Below, piece after piece: positions 18,765 through 26,783 of a stretch of 64,000 bases of DNA. The position numbers and the translations under genes are program-made. This DNA is from JAAUSY01 sp964526735. Lineage in GTDB: Bacteria; Chloroflexota; Chloroflexia; Chloroflexales; Chloroflexaceae. A model generated the notes under the pieces. It ran no database searches and was not told the DNA's origin. It worked only from the letters and a program-made list of their open reading frames with translations. The stretch spans positions 6,700 to 70,699 of the forward strand of contig CAZGLO010000004.1 in assembly GCA_964526735.1 (NCBI GenBank). Reading direction: 5' to 3'. Positions within the stretch are counted from its first letter, which is position 1; every line of letters starts with the position of its first letter.

Positions 18765-18773
18765 ATTGTAGCA
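18765..18773 (-). promoter_or_regulatory. Extended -10 promoter for pgk
   Basis: The minus strand reads TGCTACAAT, an extended -10 element. A consensus -35 is not evident. Transcription would begin near 18758, leaving about 260 nt before the pgk start. Confidence 0.45.
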
Positions 18774-18912
18774 TATTCAGAGCAGGACGTTGTCGGGAAC
18801 GTGCCGCCACCACATATCCTTTGCCCCACCCTGTAACCTTCCCTCTCTAGAGTGCATCAAACAGACATACGCAGACATACGCAGACGGAGCAGCAACGTA
18901 TGGCGTGGTTGT

Positions 18913-18941
18913 TTGTCCGAAAATTTACGAAAATTTACGAT
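18913..18941 (+). promoter_or_regulatory. Promoter for the anti-sigma-like gene
   Basis: TTGTCC (18913-18918) and TACGAT (18936-18941) are spaced by 17 nt. The spacer holds a direct repeat of gaaaatttac. Transcription would start near 18948, 36 nt before the ATG at 18984. Confidence 0.5.
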
Positions 18942-18983
18942 GGAAAGTAGAAAGGGGGATGGGCGCTTGGGGTCGCTCTCACT

Positions 18984-19247
18984 ATGGTTATGGATACCCA
19001 CCGACATCATTATAGCAAATGCCAGGAGATGCTCCACCAACTGAATGAGTACATTGACGGCGAAATAGAAGAGGAGTTGTGCCGGGAGATTGAGCACCAT
19101 CTCGCCAATTGCCCCGACTGCCAACTGATTGTCAACACACTCAGCCGCACGATCACGCTCTACCGCTCGCTTGCTGATGTCGAGGTGGAGCTGCCGGACG
19201 AGGTGGAGGCGCGGTTGCTTGACAAACTCTCCCGCAATCTGCCCTAA
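18984..19247 (+). CDS. Zinc-finger anti-sigma factor-like protein (zf-HC2/ZAS)
   Basis: 87 residues. The segment CREIEHHLANCPDCQLIVNTL contains the HxxxCxxC signature of ZAS anti-sigma domains, preceded by a helix with a further His and Cys (HHYSKCQEMLHQLNEYIDG). Such domains hold ECF sigma factors and often respond to redox stress. It has no membrane helix, so it is a soluble form. There is no sigma factor gene next to it, which makes it an orphan. The ATG at 18984 or the one 6 nt later may be used; neither has a strong ribosome site. Confidence 0.75.
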   Translation: MVMDTHRHHYSKCQEMLHQLNEYIDGEIEEELCREIEHHLANCPDCQLIVNTLSRTITLYRSLADVEVELPDEVEARLLDKLSRNLP

Positions 19248-19400
19248 ATTCCGACGAATTTGGTGTAACCTTTTTAGCCACCCCTGCATCTAAGTAAATT
19301 GAATGGCATATGTGCCAAACAACATCGTACTATCTCGTTCAGGTTTTCGCCTGAAGTGTTTTATTAACAAAAAGTATGTCAAGGAGTGAATGAACGTATT

Positions 19401-19658
19401 ATGTTCACCAGAAACGAAGGAAAAATCGAGCGCGTTATTCGGGTTAGCATTGGGTTGGTTGTCCTCGCCACTGCCTTTATCGTCTTGTCGGGTACCATGC
19501 AATGGGTCTTGGCCGCCGTCGGTGTGATTCTTCTCCTGACCGGCATTGTTGGCTTCTGCCCGCTCTACACCATCATCGGCAAGTTCACGAGCAATGAGCA
19601 GATGTGCCCTACTTGCACCCCTGAAGAGAACGCAGCTAACCAACGCTCGAACTCCTAA
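19401..19658 (+). CDS. DUF2892 small membrane protein
   Basis: 85 residues from ATG 19401; MFTRNEGKIERVIRVSIGL matches the usual start of DUF2892 (N-x-G-x-x-(D/E)-R-x-x-R). A GTG at 19386 overlaps the ribosome site and is less likely. Two membrane helices are visible (residues ~16-34 and ~37-55), then FCPLYTIIGKFTSNEQMCPTC with paired Cys residues facing the cytoplasm. Members are often fused or linked to rhodanese domains (YgaP-like). Function is unknown. Confidence 0.85.
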   Translation: MFTRNEGKIERVIRVSIGLVVLATAFIVLSGTMQWVLAAVGVILLLTGIVGFCPLYTIIGKFTSNEQMCPTCTPEENAANQRSNS

Positions 19659-19700
19659 GTCTTCTCATAGATACCGATAGATACTGACACAGTTTTTTTT

Positions 19701-19741
19701 GGGCGGCGAATGGGACGGCTTTGCCGTCCCATTCGCCGCCC
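19701..19741. terminator. Very strong perfect hairpin between convergent genes
   Basis: An 18-bp perfect GC-rich stem (19701-19718 with 19724-19741) has a 5-nt loop. On the plus strand a T8 run precedes rather than follows it, and on the minus strand it is followed by A residues, so neither strand shows a textbook terminator. Position between the convergent DUF2892 and glycosyltransferase genes supports a transcript-end role. Confidence 0.6.
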
Positions 19742-19797
19742 ACTTCGTCTTCCTTCCTTATCCCCTCCCTCGCTCCTCCCCCACACCCTCTCTGCTG

Positions 19798-21063
19798 CTA
19801 CAGGACAAGTGTGTGCGGCAAAAGGTGTTGGTAGATCTGTACGACCTTCTTCAGCTCGTTGGCCGCGTTGATTTTCTCGGCGGTGGCGCGGGAGGCTTGC
19901 TGCATCTCGGCAATCTGGCTTGGGGTCAGCTTGTTGAGCGCCTCTGCGATGTCCGACGGCTCAAAAGAAGGTGCCACACACCCACACCCATGCGCCTTGA
20001 CCATCGCGGCCATATCTGGCGAAGGCCCGACACACAGTGCCAACCCCGCAATGATATAGTCAAAGAACTTGTTGGGGAGCGCCATGAGTTGGTTGTAGTT
20101 GGCCGGAAACATAAAGCTAAACCCGATATCATACTGGGAAATAGCCTCTATGATACGCTCTGTAGGAACCGGATCGTGGAAGAACACCCGCCCGGGAGCT
20201 TTTTCCTCTGCTAAGTGCTGCAGTTCCTCAATATAGGTGTCGTCGTTATTCTTCACAAGCATAAAATGAAGCTCGAACCGCTCATCACAAAGGGCAATTG
20301 TCTCAATCATCAATTCAAGTTTCCGCGCTCGACCCGCTCCACCATGATGTATTAACCGTATGTGTTGGTTATTGGTAGGCGGAGCAGCAGTAGATGCTTC
20401 ATGATACTCCGGCACATTGAGTACGACCGTGGGGTCAAGGCCAAATTCTTGTTTGTACCGTTCGGCGATAGTCGGCCCGACGGTGATGGAGGAGGCGATG
20501 AAGGGGGTATACTTCTTCAGCATATGCGTAATTTTGCCGGTCTCCAGCCATTTCCACCACCAATCGTGCTCCCGCTGCAATGGCGCATACTCGTGCAAAT
20601 CGGAAACCACCCGCGCTCCAGTTTTTTTCGCCGCCTCGACCGCAAGCGGCACCGCCACCCAGTCATTCGCATGAATGGCATCGCAGGGGTTGGCCTCGAC
20701 GGCGGGGTAGTAGCGGCCATAGGTACGCCAATACCAACGCTCGTAGAGGGCGGGAAATACCCGTGCAAGTAGCCCTTTGAGGTAGTATTCAGTGGGGATT
20801 TTTATCTTGTAGTAGGTGCGGACAATCTCTTTGATGAATTCGGGAGTATTCTCACGCGCCGCCGCCACAAGCTCTGTATCCTCTTGCTTGGGCTTGTCAA
20901 GCGTCACCCATTTCACGCGGTCGTCGTGCTCCCACGCCGGATGGGGATGGCCAAAGCCGATGACGGTTAAATCATAATGGGGAACGAGATAGGTAATTTG
21001 GCGTAATACCCGCGCATCGCGGTAGATGGGGGATAGGGAAAGAATGCAGATAGAACGTCTCAC
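19798..21063 (-). CDS. GT4-family glycosyltransferase
   Basis: 421 residues. I start at GTG 21063, with AAGGA 7 nt upstream and a GTGA overlap with the wzt stop, typical of translational coupling; the ATG at 21084 would lie inside wzt. The Rossmann-like N-terminal half opens RRSICILSLSPIYRDARVLRQ and carries AIHANDWVAVPLA and VSDLHEYAP. The C-terminal nucleotide-sugar half includes IRLIHHGGAGRARKLELMI, FFHDPVPTERIIEAISQYDI and LPNKFFDYIIAGLALCVG, the acidic/hydrophobic pattern of GT-B enzymes. It probably adds a sugar to the polysaccharide exported by Wzm/Wzt. Donor and acceptor unknown. Confidence 0.85.
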   Translation of the reverse strand: MRRSICILSLSPIYRDARVLRQITYLVPHYDLTVIGFGHPHPAWEHDDRVKWVTLDKPKQEDTELVAAARENTPEFIKEIVRTYYKIKIPTEYYLKGLLARVFPALYERWYWRTYGRYYPAVEANPCDAIHANDWVAVPLAVEAAKKTGARVVSDLHEYAPLQREHDWWWKWLETGKITHMLKKYTPFIASSITVGPTIAERYKQEFGLDPTVVLNVPEYHEASTAAPPTNNQHIRLIHHGGAGRARKLELMIETIALCDERFELHFMLVKNNDDTYIEELQHLAEEKAPGRVFFHDPVPTERIIEAISQYDIGFSFMFPANYNQLMALPNKFFDYIIAGLALCVGPSPDMAAMVKAHGCGCVAPSFEPSDIAEALNKLTPSQIAEMQQASRATAEKINAANELKKVVQIYQHLLPHTLVL

Positions 21064-22352
21064 GAAATGTTCCTTGTTGTCCAAGTTAGTTTTGGCTTCA
21101 CCACGCCCCCGCTCCTCCCATAGTAATCACCTTTCAGCACGCCATCGTCAATGACATCGAAGGTAATTGCCTGCTCTATGTCGAAGGGATCGCGGCGGTT
21201 TGCCATAAACCCTCGCAGGGAGATATAAAACTTCCCTTCATTAAGCAGATTACCATAGATAATACATTGTGTCACGTAGTGGCCGCGGGGAAGGGGCTTG
21301 CCATAGTAGTGCTCTTCGTGGTTGTTCATAGAGCTGAAAACACAATAGCCGTCCATATCGTAGAGCGTGAGCGAAAACCCCGCACTTCCCCCCTCCTCCA
21401 CGATCTCATACGCAATCTCAACAACCACATCCTCCGACATATTGACAGAAGGCACTTCCTCGCCCATGTGGTTCTTGAGCGCGACGCGGCTGACCCGAAC
21501 CTCCAAATTCCCCGGTCGTTTTTCGCCTTCCCACTGCTGCTTGCTCTTCTCGCTTGTCATCTCTCTGCCGAGGTAGCGCTGTATCACCGTAGAAGCATCG
21601 CCATCTTGCTGCACCTGACCATGCTCAATCAGCAGGACGCGGTGGCAGAGCGACCGCACGGCAGGCATATTGTGGCTCACAAAGATGACCGTCCGCCCTT
21701 CCCGCGCAATGTTGCCCATACGCCCAAGACATTTCTTCTGAAAGGATGCATCGCCCACCGCCAGCACTTCGTCGATGATGAGGATTTCAGGCTCAAGGTG
21801 CGCGGCAACCGCAAACGCCAGCCGGACATACATCCCGCTTGAGTAGCGCTTGACGGGGGTATCGATAAACTTGCCGATGCCTGAAAACTCGATGATCTCG
21901 CTAAATTTCTCATCGATTTCCGTGCGCCGCATCCCCAAAATCGTTCCGTTGAGGTAGACATTCTCACGGCCCGTCAGCTCCGGGTGGAAGCCCGTCCCCA
22001 CCTCCAGCAAGCTCGATACCCGCCCACGTATCCAAGCGCGACCGCTGGTTGGCTCGGTAATGCGGGACAATATCTTGAGGAGGGTTGATTTCCCCGCCCC
22101 GTTCTTGCCGATGACGCCAACGATTTCCCCCTGCTGCACGTCAAACGACACGTCTTTCAGCGCCCAGATGATATCATCGGCTTCCTGCTCGCCCTCGCCA
22201 AACTGCGACATCTTGCGGAGGCGTTGGAGATTGCGCAGCGGGCGGCGAAACACGCTCGCCATCGCCCCCACCAACGTATCCTGGTGTTCATCCCGCGTCC
22301 CGATGCGGTAGCGCTTTGAGAGCGCTTCTGCTTGAATGGCAATATCAGACAT
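21060..22352 (-). CDS. wzt: Polysaccharide ABC exporter ATPase with Wzt-type C-terminal domain
   Basis: 430 residues from ATG 22352, 2 nt after the permease stop. The ATPase domain has Walker A GKNGAGKST, signature YSSGMYVRLAFAVA, Walker B ILIIDEVLAVGD and the switch His in FVSHNMPAVRSL. Residues ~255-430 form a beta-rich extension (RVSRVALKNHMGEEVPSV, FSLTLYDMDGYCVFSSMN) matching the Wzt C-terminal domain, which in O-antigen exporters recognises the chain end. It pairs with the permease upstream to move a polymer out of the cytoplasm. Confidence 0.95.
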   Translation of the reverse strand: MSDIAIQAEALSKRYRIGTRDEHQDTLVGAMASVFRRPLRNLQRLRKMSQFGEGEQEADDIIWALKDVSFDVQQGEIVGVIGKNGAGKSTLLKILSRITEPTSGRAWIRGRVSSLLEVGTGFHPELTGRENVYLNGTILGMRRTEIDEKFSEIIEFSGIGKFIDTPVKRYSSGMYVRLAFAVAAHLEPEILIIDEVLAVGDASFQKKCLGRMGNIAREGRTVIFVSHNMPAVRSLCHRVLLIEHGQVQQDGDASTVIQRYLGREMTSEKSKQQWEGEKRPGNLEVRVSRVALKNHMGEEVPSVNMSEDVVVEIAYEIVEEGGSAGFSLTLYDMDGYCVFSSMNNHEEHYYGKPLPRGHYVTQCIIYGNLLNEGKFYISLRGFMANRRDPFDIEQAITFDVIDDGVLKGDYYGRSGGVVKPKLTWTTRNIS

Positions 22353-22354
22353 AG

Positions 22355-23332
22355 CTATGCGACATCTGCAAAGGTGCGTTCCATGCGGCGGAAGTAGAGG
22401 CTCCCGCTGACGACGAGGAAAATCGCACTCATTGTCCCTATACTCAAGAGATCCCACGGCATGGGGTTTGTCCCCAACAACGACGACCGAAAGCCCTCAA
22501 CCACGCCCGCTATCGGGTTGATACCGTAGAGCAAGCGGTATTGGTCGGGGATGAGGCTGACGGGGTAGACCACTGGCGCGGCATACATCAGCAGTTGTAC
22601 GCCAAAGCTCAATCCATAACTCACATCACGGTATTGCACCGCAAGCGATGTGAGCCACATTCCTATCCCTGCCGCCGTCAAGACCATCAGCAGGACAAGG
22701 AAGGGCAGCGTAAGGCTCCAACCAGTGGGCGATATCTGGAACCAAAACATCATCCCAAAGAGGATAATAAGCGCAATGGTGAAGTCGATCAGCTTGCCCA
22801 ATACCGCCGATAAGGGGATAATGAGGCGGGGAAAGTAGATCTTACTAATCATCCGCGCATTGGCGATGAGGCTGTTGCTTGAGGCGGTCAGGGCGTTGGA
22901 GAAATATGTCCACGGCACCAGCGCAGCGAAGCTAAACACCGCATAGGGCACTCCATCGGAGCCGATTTTGGCCAAGTTGCCGAAAACCACCGTAAACACC
23001 AGCATACTGGCAACCGGCTGGATAATCGCCCACCCTACACCCAATACCGACTGTGCATAGCGCACCCGTACATCGCGCCAAATCAGGAAGAAAAACAGAT
23101 CGCGGTAGTGCCACAACTCCTGCCAATCAATCAGCCGCCACCCGGAGCTTGGAGCAATGACGATTTCTGGTATCTCCTCTGGCGGGGGAAGAGGCGAGAG
23201 CGTGGATGATGAATGCTCTGGATGCTCTCCATGCTCTCCATCGTCTGGATGTTCTGGGGTATCGGGGCTATCGTGCCCATTATGCCCATTGCGCCCCTTC
23301 TTTTCATCATGCCCGTCATGCCTATCGTGCAT
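22355..23332 (-). CDS. wzm: Polysaccharide ABC exporter permease with His/Asp-rich N-terminal tail
   Basis: 325 residues from the ATG at 23332; an upstream ATG (23380) overlaps the divergent promoter. Residues 1-45 are a low-complexity His/Gly/Asp/Glu tail (MHDRHDGHDEKKG onward). The ABC-2 permease core follows: an amphipathic lead (WQELWHYRDLFFFLIWRDV), six membrane helices between ~95 and 315, and the LGVGWAIIQPVASMLVF and YFPRLIIPLSAVL segments typical of Wzm/KpsM. It forms the channel of the Wzm/Wzt exporter. The tail is absent from ordinary Wzm proteins and could bind metal or a partner, or be a neutral expansion. Confidence 0.93.
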   Translation of the reverse strand: MHDRHDGHDEKKGRNGHNGHDSPDTPEHPDDGEHGEHPEHSSSTLSPLPPPEEIPEIVIAPSSGWRLIDWQELWHYRDLFFFLIWRDVRVRYAQSVLGVGWAIIQPVASMLVFTVVFGNLAKIGSDGVPYAVFSFAALVPWTYFSNALTASSNSLIANARMISKIYFPRLIIPLSAVLGKLIDFTIALIILFGMMFWFQISPTGWSLTLPFLVLLMVLTAAGIGMWLTSLAVQYRDVSYGLSFGVQLLMYAAPVVYPVSLIPDQYRLLYGINPIAGVVEGFRSSLLGTNPMPWDLLSIGTMSAIFLVVSGSLYFRRMERTFADVA

Positions 23333-23379
23333 ATATCGTGGTTTCTCACTTCCCTGTGTACAAAATGCTGCGACCGCCA

Positions 23380-23388
23380 TGCTATAAT
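23380..23388 (+). promoter_or_regulatory. Extended -10 promoter for the O-antigen-ligase-like gene
   Basis: TGCTATAAT is a perfect extended -10. The predicted start of transcription (about 23395) coincides with the ATG at 23396, implying a leaderless mRNA. The complementary strand of the same bases reads TATTAT, a possible -10 for wzm. Confidence 0.5.
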
Positions 23389-23395
23389 ATCGCCC

Positions 23396-24916
23396 ATGCA
23401 ACACCAAACAGCCTGCGAGGGAGACACAACCTCCCCATCATACCAACAGCAAACAACATGTCTATCAACATGTTTATCAACTCTGTCAACATGCCAACCA
23501 CCCCACCCCGCCCTCCCATCCGAGACCATCTTGCTGGCATTGGCGACGGTCGGAATAGGGGCATCTTTCCTACGATTACTTGTTCCGCCTCTCGCAATGG
23601 TACTGCTTGCGGTACCGCTCTTGCTGTTTCTGCTCTTGCTCTATTGGGAGAAGCAGCACCCTGAGGCCCGAACCGCTATTGTATCACCACTTGGCTACCC
23701 GCTGCTCTTCCTCGCCCACGGGATTGCCATCAGTAGTACGTCCGGCATTGCCAGCGGTGAGACGATTGTTGCGATCCTCTTTCACTGGGGGGCGGCAGGG
23801 GGTGTCCTGCTCTTCCTGATAGCCGCACTGCTTGCACGTGGTGCCCCTCTTCGCATCTTCACCCGCGCCGTACTCATCGTGAGTACGGTTTTGCTTGTTG
23901 TCGCATCAATCACCTTGATATCGCAGTGGATATCGGCTGGTACGCTTGCCTTGATACATATTTTCCCCCGTCCCTCGCTCATTGGGATGCAGCCAAACCA
24001 AGCAGCTATCCCGATCTATCTTGGCGTGCCATTGGCGATAGGGGCGATGTGGAGAGCATCGCTGCCGTGGCAACGGTGGGCGTGGGGAGTATGGCTGTTT
24101 TGGGCGACTATCGTGCTCTTTTACACCTCGTCCCGCGGGGCATGGTTAGCATTCTTTGCGGGAGCGGGTATTGCGCTTCTTCCGCTTCTGTATACGGCCT
24201 ACCGCGCCCAACAGACCAAGCGGCTCTTTTCGGCTATTGGCCTTGCGGCGGGGTATACCCTCTTGTTTGCATCGCTATTCCTGGCCAACCACGCCATGGT
24301 ACATGAGCAGCATGCCGGTCGCCTCAGCGACAATGCTTCTCAAGAGCAGCCATCGCTCTCAACCACGCTCAAGGGGTTGACCCACTCAACGGGCCGCGGG
24401 TTTTTCTGGCAGCATGCGCTGGTTTGCTTTGCCACAAAGCCTACTATTGGCCTTGGGCCGGGCAGCTACTCGCTCAGCTACCAGCAAACATACCCAGAAC
24501 GTAGTGCCATCTACACGCCGCCACATGCGCACAGTGTACCATTTGCCGTTCTTAGCGAGCTTGGGGCGATGGGCAGCATTGGGATATTGATTGTCCTCGG
24601 GTTTGCGGGATGGGTGTGGTGGCGAGGGTGGCATCAGATATCCCTCTCTACGCAGCCTGAAACGTGGTATGCAATGCTGATGTGCGGCGCGGCGGTTATT
24701 GGCGGCGGTGTCCATGCATTAGTCGAGGTGCCTGCGCCACAAAATGGCATCTTGCTGCTCTCATTGGGCGTCATAGCGGTGGCGGGTGGGAAGGCATGGC
24801 GGCCAAAAAGACCCCCTCGTTGGGCCAAATCGTGGTGGGTACATCCCCTGCATGTGCTCCTCTTCCTGCATGTAGCGGCGGCATGGGTCGTTGCCACGCT
24901 TGTCTTTGTCCAGTGA
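23396..24916 (+). CDS. O-antigen ligase / polymerase-like membrane protein (Wzy_C)
   Basis: 506 residues from ATG 23396; the frame extends upstream to 23213 only through the wzm coding region. Around ten membrane helices are visible. The Wzy_C signature region includes TSSRGAWLAFFAGAGIALL and, after a long external loop, GRGFFWQHALVCFATKP, IGLGPGSYSL and PPHAHSVPFAVLSELG. The Arg and His residues there are the conserved ones in WaaL/Wzy-type glycosyl ligases. Family members attach or polymerise surface glycans outside the membrane. In an organism likely to lack lipid A the acceptor would be something else, such as a protein or lipid carrier. Confidence 0.85.
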   Translation: MQHQTACEGDTTSPSYQQQTTCLSTCLSTLSTCQPPHPALPSETILLALATVGIGASFLRLLVPPLAMVLLAVPLLLFLLLLYWEKQHPEARTAIVSPLGYPLLFLAHGIAISSTSGIASGETIVAILFHWGAAGGVLLFLIAALLARGAPLRIFTRAVLIVSTVLLVVASITLISQWISAGTLALIHIFPRPSLIGMQPNQAAIPIYLGVPLAIGAMWRASLPWQRWAWGVWLFWATIVLFYTSSRGAWLAFFAGAGIALLPLLYTAYRAQQTKRLFSAIGLAAGYTLLFASLFLANHAMVHEQHAGRLSDNASQEQPSLSTTLKGLTHSTGRGFFWQHALVCFATKPTIGLGPGSYSLSYQQTYPERSAIYTPPHAHSVPFAVLSELGAMGSIGILIVLGFAGWVWWRGWHQISLSTQPETWYAMLMCGAAVIGGGVHALVEVPAPQNGILLLSLGVIAVAGGKAWRPKRPPRWAKSWWVHPLHVLLFLHVAAAWVVATLVFVQ

Positions 24917-24921
24917 CTACT

Positions 24922-24941
24922 CCCAACCCGAAAGGGTTGGG
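24922..24941. terminator. GNRA-loop hairpin after the O-antigen-ligase-like gene
   Basis: CCCAACCC-GAAA-GGGTTGGG follows the stop codon by 6 nt. The stem is the same as the hairpin at 5234-5256. A smaller GGGT-CGAA-ACCC hairpin follows directly. Confidence 0.6.
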
Positions 24942-24960
24942 CTTCTCGGGTCGAAACCCA

Positions 24961-24980
24961 GGCTGTGTAGCCCCACAGCC
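24961..24980 (-). terminator. Hairpin downstream of the second glycosyltransferase
   Basis: GGCTGTG/CACAGCC stem with a 6-nt loop, about 50 nt beyond the glycosyltransferase stop. The 20-nt element is 18/20 identical to the one at 26460-26479 in the leader of the same operon. Confidence 0.5.
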
Positions 24981-25027
24981 AGAATGTGACTGCGTATAGC
25001 ATACTATCGCACGCCCGTTCTGTAAGG

Positions 25028-26257
25028 CTAGCCAGAGCGCTGGGAAGGGGAAGTGTGTGCTTCCACCACCTCCCGCGCCACCCGCTCGGTCATATCTATC
25101 ATGTGGGTGCGGCTGAAGCGGCTGATGGCAGTTTCACGTGCCGCGGCGCTCATCGCCGTGCGCAAGGCGTGGTCTCCAAGCAACTGCTCAATAGCACGCG
25201 CAAGCGCGCCCACATCCCCCACGCCCACCATCAGGCCGGTTTTTCCCTCCTCAACCGCGCTTGGAATGCCTCCAACGCGGCTTGCGACCACGGGTAAGCC
25301 GCTCGCAAACGCTTCGATAATCGTCATTGGGAAGGCTTCATTGCAGAGCGTTGGCATAAGGAAGAGGTCACCCATCGCCAAGATATCAGGAAGCTCCTGA
25401 TTGGGGATATGCCCAAGAAACACGACCGCATGGCGCACATCCGCGGCAAGCTGTTCCAGCGTTTGGCGATATGCCCCCTCCCCCGCAATCACCAGTTTGA
25501 GGTGCGGGAAGCGGGGTAGGAGCTGCTTTACTGCGGATATCGCCTTATGCACACCTTTTTCCTGCTCCAGCCGCCCCACAACCAACAAACACGGATGTTC
25601 CTCATCAAGCCCAAACCGTGCTCGTGCCGCGGTGCGACGGGCCTCATCAGGGCAGAAGCGCGTGGTATCAATGCCGTTGGGGAGCACGGTGATGCGGTCG
25701 GCGGGGAGCGATAACTCCCACTGCCATTCCCGTGCCGTCTCCCGGCTCACCACGACCCACCGTGAAACAAAGCGGGCGGCTTTGCGCCACCGCAGCCATA
25801 ACCGCGGTAGCATTTGCAACTGCCACGCCATCCGAATACCCCCTCGCACCGACCAAAGCCCTCGCCAACGGGTTCGCAGCTCGCCGGTGGTTGAACCGTG
25901 GATGATCACGACAACGGGGATATTGAGATCGGTCGCGACACGCTCTATATAGCCAAGCCCGCCCGCGCTCTGGCTGAGGAGGAGGTCTACGGGACGCTGT
26001 TGATGGAGGCTCACCACCTCTTGATAGCAACGTTCCCACCACGACCGGCGGTAAAAACGATAGGTGCCTGGGCCAAGATAGCGGACAGGGATCGTGTTTT
26101 CAATGCTCTCCTGGCAGCCATCAGGGCGGGGGGTGGTCAGGATAGTCACATCGTGGCCGCGCGCCACCAACCCCGACGCCAAACTCTCTGCCTGAGTCTC
26201 CATCCCTCCGCGGATACCGTGGGCCATGGTGAGACGTTGCGGGATAATGATGCGCAT
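25028..26257 (-). CDS. GT4-family glycosyltransferase
   Basis: 409 residues; ATG 10 nt after the stop of the small upstream gene. The GT-B fold is clear: acceptor side MRIIIPQRLTMAHGIRGGME (G-G motif), VVSRETAREWQ and VLPNGIDTTRF; donor side LLVVGRLEQEKG and the EX7E motif in EAFPMTIIEAFASGLPVVAS with Glu residues near 310-318. Retaining glycosyl transfer from a nucleotide sugar is expected. It lies in the polysaccharide cluster, but in a separate transcription unit from wzm/wzt. Specificity cannot be read. Confidence 0.92.
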   Translation of the reverse strand: MRIIIPQRLTMAHGIRGGMETQAESLASGLVARGHDVTILTTPRPDGCQESIENTIPVRYLGPGTYRFYRRSWWERCYQEVVSLHQQRPVDLLLSQSAGGLGYIERVATDLNIPVVVIIHGSTTGELRTRWRGLWSVRGGIRMAWQLQMLPRLWLRWRKAARFVSRWVVVSRETAREWQWELSLPADRITVLPNGIDTTRFCPDEARRTAARARFGLDEEHPCLLVVGRLEQEKGVHKAISAVKQLLPRFPHLKLVIAGEGAYRQTLEQLAADVRHAVVFLGHIPNQELPDILAMGDLFLMPTLCNEAFPMTIIEAFASGLPVVASRVGGIPSAVEEGKTGLMVGVGDVGALARAIEQLLGDHALRTAMSAAARETAISRFSRTHMIDMTERVAREVVEAHTSPSQRSG

Positions 26258-26266
26258 CGGGTGGTG

Positions 26267-26404
26267 CTAGCCGAAGAGTTTGGGGTCTTCGGGCGGCTCG
26301 CCAAGGATTTTATTCGTCAGGTAATTGGCCAACCACGCCGCCGCTGCGCCCAATACCAGGTTCAAGACCCCATTCACCAGCCGTCGCTTGATATCCGTTT
26401 CCAT
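26267..26404 (-). CDS. Small single-helix membrane-type protein, 45 residues
   Basis: Start ATG 26404 with AAGGA 11 nt upstream; a longer frame exists upstream but runs through the promoter and hairpin. The product opens with a charged METDIKRRL, has a hydrophobic helix of about 20 residues (LVNGVLNLVLGAAAAWLANY) and ends with an acidic Pro-rich tail. It directly precedes the GT4 gene and was probably kept for a role with it, for example as an anchor or regulator. No family recognised. Confidence 0.55.
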   Translation of the reverse strand: METDIKRRLVNGVLNLVLGAAAAWLANYLTNKILGEPPEDPKLFG

Positions 26405-26459
26405 GAAAATATCGTTCCTTGCTTTCAGTACGATAGATAATAGATAGTAGATAAGAGAG

Positions 26460-26479
26460 GCTGTGTTGCTCCACAGCCA
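26460..26479 (-). repeat. Repeated hairpin in the glycosyltransferase operon leader
   Basis: A 20-nt element with stem GGCTGTG/CACAGCC, near-identical to 24961-24980. It would lie about 10-30 nt from the transcript 5' end, so it could protect the end or modulate translation. Confidence 0.6.
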
Positions 26480-26495
26480 CCATCTTTCAGCATTC

Positions 26496-26524
26496 AGGAT
26501 AGCACAACACGTCTGTTCTGGCAA
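26496..26524 (-). promoter_or_regulatory. Promoter for the small ORF-glycosyltransferase operon
   Basis: On the minus strand TTGCCA and TATCCT are separated by 17 nt. Transcription would begin near 26489, giving an ~85-nt leader before ATG 26404. The rest of the 379-nt gene-free stretch (26405-26783) holds a TAGATA-rich microrepeat at 26430-26453 and a weak TATACT at 26591-26596 that may serve the kinase gene; nothing else was recognised. Confidence 0.55.
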
Positions 26525-26783
26525 TATCGTGCGTCCCTATGGGGGCGGCGGCGTAGAAGGGGCGCTTACGTCCACAGTTCAGACATATGATATACTTTAG
26601 CAAAATGCGAGAGAACCATGATCTACCTTATTTGCGGTTTGGGCCTAGCAAGCCACGGTGGGGAAAAGAGGGTGGAAAGCACAGTCGGAGCTTCATTCCG
26701 TATATGCGAAGCAGGCTGTTGATTTCCCCTGTCCAAAAGCAAACAAAGCCGTTCCCAGAGAATCTTCGTTCGAGGAAATGACC

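Noticed and set aside
18777..19289. 170-residue minus-strand ORF
   Set aside because: Covers the anti-sigma gene antisense and crosses the putative pgk promoter; no domain recognised.
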